Position numbers and translations under genes: made by a program | Notes under the pieces: generated by a model | Databases searched by the model: none | Seen by the model: the letters and a program-made list of their open reading frames with translations, nothing else | Told to the model about the DNA's origin: nothing | DNA from: JBDSGC01 sp046594105 | GTDB lineage: Bacteria > Acidobacteriota > Thermoanaerobaculia > Gp7-AA8 | Direction: 5' to 3' | NCBI GenBank assembly: GCA_046594105.1 | Contig: JBKJQB010000140.1 | Location: forward strand, 1-15,793 | DNA length: 15,793 nt | Part shown: piece after piece, positions 11,673 through 15,793 of the stretch | How the letters are laid out: each line of letters begins with the position of its first letter | Numbering within the stretch: position 1 is the stretch's first letter

Positions 11673-14624
11673 ATGGTCAATTGTCCTGAGTGTGGTGTCG
11701 CCAATGCGGAAGAGCTCGAGCGCTGCAGTGTATGCACCAGCGACTTTGGCAATCTGAAGCTGACGCTTGCCCGCGATTCGGCGTCCGGCCTGACGGAGCA
11801 CGACCGGCCGGCAACAGTGGACAGCGGCTCGCGGCGTAAGCGCGTTTCCGGATTCGCCGACGGACAGACCCTCAGCTCGCGCTATCGCATTGTTCGTCTG
11901 CTGGGTGAAGGCGGAATGGGAGAGGTGTATCTGGCCCATGACGCCGAGCTGGACCGCGACGTCGCACTGAAGATCATTCGTAACGACATGTCCGATTACC
12001 CCTCGATCCTCGACCGCTTCAAGCGGGAGATTCAGCTCTCCAGCAAGGTGACCCACAAGAACGTTCTCCGGGTTTACGACCTTGGCGAAGCGGGAAATGT
12101 GAAATTCCTGACGATGCAGTTCATCGAGGGACAGGACCTCGAGGCGATGATGCGGCAACAGGGGCGGCTACCCATGGATACCATCGTCGAGGTATTCCGG
12201 CAGGTCTGCGAGGGTCTCGCTGCGGCTCACGAGCAGGGGGTGATTCATCGCGACCTCAAGCCACAGAACATCATGATCGACAAGTCGGGTCGGGTCGTGG
12301 TCACCGATTTCGGCCTGGCCAAGTCGCTCGAACACGCCGGGCTCACCGAAGCAGGCAAGATCCTGGGGACGCCGCACTACATGTCGCCCGAACAGGTGAA
12401 GGGAGTGGTGCTGGATGAGCGCTCCGACATCTTTTCGCTGGGGGTGATCCTCTACGAAATGCTGACCGGGACCATGCCCTTCACGGGCGGGTCGGCCTAC
12501 GAGATCATGATTTCGCGCGTCACCCGCCCGGCCCGTCCGGCCAGTGACCTCAACAACACCATTCCGCAGTATCTGCTGCGCGTTCTGCAGCGTTGTCTGG
12601 AGACGAATCTCGATCTGCGATACCGATCGGTGGCCGAGATTCTGCGCGATCTCGGCCAGCAGGCCTTCCACAGCACGCTCGGGTATGAGGTGCGACGGAG
12701 GCCGCGATTTCTCCGCTGGGCGAGCGGCGTTGCCATTGCGCTGGTGGCCATCGCGTCGCTTGCATTTGGATGGCGGCGATTGCGGGAGTCGGCCGCCCAC
12801 GCATCGGACGCCGCGCACAAGCCGGTAAGCGTTCTGGTCGCCGATCTGGAAAACAGAACGGGCGACCCGGTGTTCGACGGTACGCTGGAGCCGGTCCTGA
12901 CGCTGGCTCTGGAAGGCGCGGCCTTCGTCAACTCCTACAGCCGTACGCAGGCCCACAAGACGGCGGCACAGATTCAGGCCGGGAGCTCGGTGCTCGATGA
13001 GCGGCTGGCGCGGCTGGTGGCCGCGCGCGAAGGGCTGAACGTCGTCATTGCCGGATCGGTCTCCCACGATGGTGACGGATACACCCTGGCTCTCAAAGCG
13101 CTCGACGGCATCACCGGCGAGCGCATCGAAAGCACCGAAGTCAAGGCGGAGAGCAAGGAGAAGATGTTGGCTGCCGTAGGACGCGCCGCCGCGGATCTTC
13201 GCAAGGCGCTGGGCGACACCACGCCGACATCGGCACAGCTGGCGGCGGCGGAGACATTCACTGCCGGGTCGCTGGAGGCTGCCCACGAATATGCCCTGGC
13301 CCAGGATTTCCAGTTTGGCGGCAAGTTCGATGAAGCAATCCGTCATTACGAGCTGGCCATCAAGCAGGATCCTGATCTCGGCCGGGCTTACTCGGGGCTG
13401 GCAGCGGTCTACGCAAACATCGGGCGGCAAAGCGATGGCGAGAGGCAGTATCGGCTGGCCATGTCGCACATCGACCGGATGAGTGAGCGCGAGAAGTACC
13501 GGACACGCGCCGCGTACTACCTGGTCGTCCACAACTTGTCGCGCGCCATTGAAGAGCTGAATCAGCTGGTGAAAGAATTTCCGTCCGATGAAGCGGGGCT
13601 GAATAACCTCGCACTGCTGTACTTCTATCAGCGGGATATGGAGCACGCGCTGGAAGCGTCGCAACGTCCCATCTCGCTCTACCCGAAGAACGCAATCGGG
13701 CGGAACAACGCGGCGTTGTATGCCATGTACGCCGGTCAATTTGCCGCCGCTGTCAAACAGGCCCAAACGGTCCTGCAACTCAACCCCACCTACCACAAGG
13801 CCTACGTTGCCATCGGGCTGTCTCAGCTCGGGATGAACGATGTCACCGGCGCGGCGGCCACCTATCGGAAGCTCGGTACCTTGAACGCGCGCGCCCAGTC
13901 ACTGGCCGCGGCCGGGCTGGCGGACATCGCGTTGTACGAAGGACGAGCCAAAGAGGCCGTCCAGCTGTTGCGCGAGAGCGCCACGCTCGATTTCGCCGAC
14001 CAGCGAAAGGATGCCGGGGCGCGAAAGCTGGCCACTGCCGCGGAAGCGAGCACGGATGAGAAGCTGGCAGAAGAGTCCATCGCCGCGTCGCCGCGCGATG
14101 CCCACACTCTGTTTCAGGCTGCCCGTGCCCTGCTCGCTGCCGGGAATGAGAAGCGTGCGCTTGCCATCGCCGCACAGCTGAGAACGGAACTCACTCCGGA
14201 ACTGCAACAGTACGGCAAACTGATCGAGGGGGAAGCGCTGTTGCGCCGCGGCAACGCCCGCGAGGCCATCAATCGCTTCGAAGAGGCCAAGCGCCTTGCC
14301 GATTCATGGATCATGCACTTCGATCGTGGCCGCGCCTATCTCGCGCTGAACGCCTTTACCGAAGCGAATGCGGACTTTGAAAGTTGCTCCAACCGCGCTG
14401 GTGAGGCAACGGCGGTCTTTCTCGACGACGTGCCCACCTTCCACGTCTTTCCGCCCGTTCATTACTACCTGGGCCGCGCCCGTGAAGGTCTCGGCAGTCC
14501 CAGCGCGGCCGGCTCGTACCGCCAGTTCATCAGCATCAAAGCAAAAGACGACGGGGACCCGCTGGTCGCGGATGCCCGTCGCCGGTTGCTGAGTTCCGCT
14601 ACCTCTACTGCACCCGCAAAGTGA
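11673..14624 (+). CDS. Transmembrane Ser/Thr protein kinase with N-terminal zinc ribbon, TolB/FlgO-like domain and TPR repeats
   Basis: This 983-aa protein starts with a zinc ribbon, Cys4-x2-Cys7-x10-Cys18-x2-Cys21. The Hanks-type kinase domain (~71-330) has GEGGMG (78-83), Lys100 in VALK, HRDLKPQN (192-199) with Asp194, DFG (212-214), GTPHYMSPEQ (232-241) and SDIFSLGVILYEML, so it should be active. A membrane helix spans about 349-366. Next comes a domain like the TolB/FlgO N-terminal module (~384-515: VSVLVADLENRTGDPVFDGTLEPVL, VVIAGSVSHDGDGYTLALKALD). A long TPR array (~535-965) follows, for example FDEAIRHYELAIKQDPDLGRAYSGLAAVYANIG. The zinc ribbon and kinase would be cytoplasmic and the TPR region periplasmic, probably binding partner proteins. 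The ATG at 11673 was chosen because the zinc ribbon begins there and the best -10 lies between it and upstream ATGs. Its stop overlaps the convergent gene by 20 bp. Confidence 0.94.
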   Translation: MVNCPECGVANAEELERCSVCTSDFGNLKLTLARDSASGLTEHDRPATVDSGSRRKRVSGFADGQTLSSRYRIVRLLGEGGMGEVYLAHDAELDRDVALKIIRNDMSDYPSILDRFKREIQLSSKVTHKNVLRVYDLGEAGNVKFLTMQFIEGQDLEAMMRQQGRLPMDTIVEVFRQVCEGLAAAHEQGVIHRDLKPQNIMIDKSGRVVVTDFGLAKSLEHAGLTEAGKILGTPHYMSPEQVKGVVLDERSDIFSLGVILYEMLTGTMPFTGGSAYEIMISRVTRPARPASDLNNTIPQYLLRVLQRCLETNLDLRYRSVAEILRDLGQQAFHSTLGYEVRRRPRFLRWASGVAIALVAIASLAFGWRRLRESAAHASDAAHKPVSVLVADLENRTGDPVFDGTLEPVLTLALEGAAFVNSYSRTQAHKTAAQIQAGSSVLDERLARLVAAREGLNVVIAGSVSHDGDGYTLALKALDGITGERIESTEVKAESKEKMLAAVGRAAADLRKALGDTTPTSAQLAAAETFTAGSLEAAHEYALAQDFQFGGKFDEAIRHYELAIKQDPDLGRAYSGLAAVYANIGRQSDGERQYRLAMSHIDRMSEREKYRTRAAYYLVVHNLSRAIEELNQLVKEFPSDEAGLNNLALLYFYQRDMEHALEASQRPISLYPKNAIGRNNAALYAMYAGQFAAAVKQAQTVLQLNPTYHKAYVAIGLSQLGMNDVTGAAATYRKLGTLNARAQSLAAAGLADIALYEGRAKEAVQLLRESATLDFADQRKDAGARKLATAAEASTDEKLAEESIAASPRDAHTLFQAARALLAAGNEKRALAIAAQLRTELTPELQQYGKLIEGEALLRRGNAREAINRFEEAKRLADSWIMHFDRGRAYLALNAFTEANADFESCSNRAGEATAVFLDDVPTFHVFPPVHYYLGRAREGLGSPSAAGSYRQFISIKAKDDGDPLVADARRRLLSSATSTAPAK
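14605..14624. other. 20-bp tail-to-tail overlap of convergent genes
   Basis: The kinase 2 stop (TGA, 14622-14624) lies inside the last codons of the - strand gene, whose stop (TAG) occupies 14605-14607. There is no room for a terminator between them. Each mRNA must therefore run into the other gene in antisense before ending. Confidence 0.9.
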
Positions 14625-15793
14625 GTGGGGCGCTCCAGCCGCTCTGCTTTCCGTTCACGGTCGTGCGGATGCTCACCTCGACCCTTCCACTTTGAAGTGC
14701 TGGGGGGGCTGAGAAGACCGGACCGACGCCCAGAGCGGTGGTGGTGAAGGCACAGCTGCTGTCTGTATACAGAGTGGTGACCCCCTGGACCCACCGCAGC
14801 CCCGAACCGACGGTGTCGACGCCCAGTGCAGAGACAGCAATGGCGCGGCTGGCCGGTACGGAGTTGACCGGTGCGCCGGAGAGACCGGATCCACAGCGAT
14901 CGTTCGTCGAGGGTGAGGTTGTGAGGCTGTAAATCGCGCTGATCACCGGAGTGCCGGGCACGCTGGAAAGGATCAGGGTTCCTCGCTGGATGGTTGTACT
15001 GCCTGCCTTGAGCGAGAAAGAAATGGAGCCCAGTCGCAGGTTCGTCATCGTTTTTCCATCGCCGACGAAGGGCAGTCGGACGTACAGCCGCGTGGCGGTC
15101 GATGCCGCTGTGACGACCGAGCCACTGGCCGCGGTCACGCCGTCGCTGAAGATTGCAGACGTGGAGGAGGTGAAATTCACACCATCGATCGCAACCAGTT
15201 GCCCAAACCCCGCTGCCACGGAGGGTGGGGTCACACCGGAAGAGGGAGCTGGCGTCGAAGCGATCGTCAGCATCAACGTCGCGGCTGCGATCCGTGCGGG
15301 ATTTCCTGAGTCACTCACGGTGATCGAGATGGGGCTCGTCCCCGCGGTGGTCGGAGTGCCTGAAATCGCTCCGCCCACCAGCGTCAGCCCGCCGGGGAGG
15401 CCGGCGGCAGTGATGGTGTACGGGGAAAGGCCGCCGTGAATCTGCAGCGGGACGGGGCCGTATGGCGTGTTGACGACGCCGTCCGGCAGCAGATTGGTGT
15501 CCAGGACCAGCGCGTCTGCGACCTTGAGGGTCAGACTCTTTCCGCCTGATTGAGCGGGCGACGCGGAATCGATTGCGGCGATGCTGATCGTCGTGGTGAC
15601 CGGTCCGCTGCCCGATGGCGTGCCACTGAGGACTCCCGTCGATGACCCGACCGTCACGCCCGTCGGGAGTCCCGAGGCGCTCCAGGTCACGGCGCCCGTA
15701 CCGCCGGTGGACGTCAACGTTGCGCTGTAGGCGACGCCCCAGGTGGCGTCGGGCAGGGCGGTGGTGATGATCGCCAGGGGAGGCGCGATTCTC
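14605..15793 (-). CDS. C-terminal part of a large secreted protein with putative-Ig (He_PIG-type) repeats (partial)
   Basis: The frame is open from the right edge to a TAG at 14605-14607, giving about 396 residues of C-terminus; the true start lies outside the window. Two He_PIG-type modules are visible. The first runs from LPDATWGVAYSATL through GLPTGVTVGSSTGVLSGTP; the second has PYGPVPLQIHGGLSPYTI and GLPGGLTLVGGAISGTP. An IPT/TIG-like segment (GFGQLVAIDGVNFTSSTSAIFSDG) and a final beta-rich domain follow. Two cysteines (DRCGSG and SSCAFT) could form a disulfide. The Ser/Thr/Gly/Val-rich composition and near absence of Lys suit an exported adhesin or surface protein. No sorting signal such as PEP-CTERM or a type IX domain is seen at the C-terminus (APLTLRVQ). 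It is transcribed toward kinase 2 with overlapping 3' ends. Confidence 0.88.
   Translation of the reverse strand, partial: RIAPPLAIITTALPDATWGVAYSATLTSTGGTGAVTWSASGLPTGVTVGSSTGVLSGTPSGSGPVTTTISIAAIDSASPAQSGGKSLTLKVADALVLDTNLLPDGVVNTPYGPVPLQIHGGLSPYTITAAGLPGGLTLVGGAISGTPTTAGTSPISITVSDSGNPARIAAATLMLTIASTPAPSSGVTPPSVAAGFGQLVAIDGVNFTSSTSAIFSDGVTAASGSVVTAASTATRLYVRLPFVGDGKTMTNLRLGSISFSLKAGSTTIQRGTLILSSVPGTPVISAIYSLTTSPSTNDRCGSGLSGAPVNSVPASRAIAVSALGVDTVGSGLRWVQGVTTLYTDSSCAFTTTALGVGPVFSAPPALQSGRVEVSIRTTVNGKQSGWSAPLTLRVQ

Noticed and set aside
12168..13796. A 542-codon open frame on the - strand opposite kinase 2
   Set aside because: It is antisense to conserved kinase and TPR motifs, and its composition is typical of reverse-complemented coding sequence.
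14951..15439. A 162-codon open frame on the + strand opposite the He_PIG-repeat gene
   Set aside because: The - strand frame shows repeat modules and stays open to the window edge; the + frame shows no domain.

Overview
The window is a high-GC chromosomal segment of about 15.8 kb. It carries seven intact-looking genes on the + strand, the 3' part of one large gene entering from the right edge on the - strand, and possibly the last codons of a gene entering from the left. The content points to Acidobacteriota or a related deep-branching soil phylum. The clues are two large Ser/Thr kinases with C-terminal beta-propeller or TPR sensor regions, a secreted protein with putative-Ig (He_PIG-type) repeats, and dispersed GTCATCCTGAG-type palindromes. 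This placement is inference from gene style; no rRNA or other phylogenetic marker is present.

Layout. 1-1700: aroC (chorismate synthase) sits between two near-identical palindromic elements of about 141 bp in the same orientation. 1705-4367: a PLP enzyme of the class V aminotransferase fold, then an RmuC-family protein. 4502-5242: a multipass membrane protein with conserved histidines. 5387-8059: a transmembrane Ser/Thr kinase with a PD40-type propeller, followed by a strong hairpin. 8179-8214: two adjacent perfect dyads. 8241-11107: a secreted Ig-like protein and a TonB-dependent receptor, probably co-transcribed. 11108-11672: a gene-free stretch with a nested hairpin and a MITE-like element of about 160 bp. 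11673-14624: a second transmembrane kinase (zinc ribbon, kinase, TM helix, TolB/FlgO-like domain, TPRs). 14605-end: the C-terminus of a large secreted He_PIG-repeat protein, convergent with the kinase and overlapping it by 20 bp.

The genes do not form one pathway. The left part is housekeeping. The right part (kinase, Ig-like protein, TonB receptor, kinase, secreted repeat protein) is rich in envelope functions and could be a surface-sensing and uptake neighbourhood, but nothing in the sequence proves a functional link. The most coherent unexplained signal is at the starts. Five genes (aroC, the aminotransferase, rmuC, kinase 1 and the Ig-like gene) have a -10-like hexamer ending 6-7 nt before the start codon and no Shine-Dalgarno sequence, as expected for leaderless transcripts. 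The TonB receptor, the likely second gene of an operon, has a good Shine-Dalgarno sequence.

I did not find a CRISPR array, tRNA, rRNA, transposase, phage gene or recognisable defence system.
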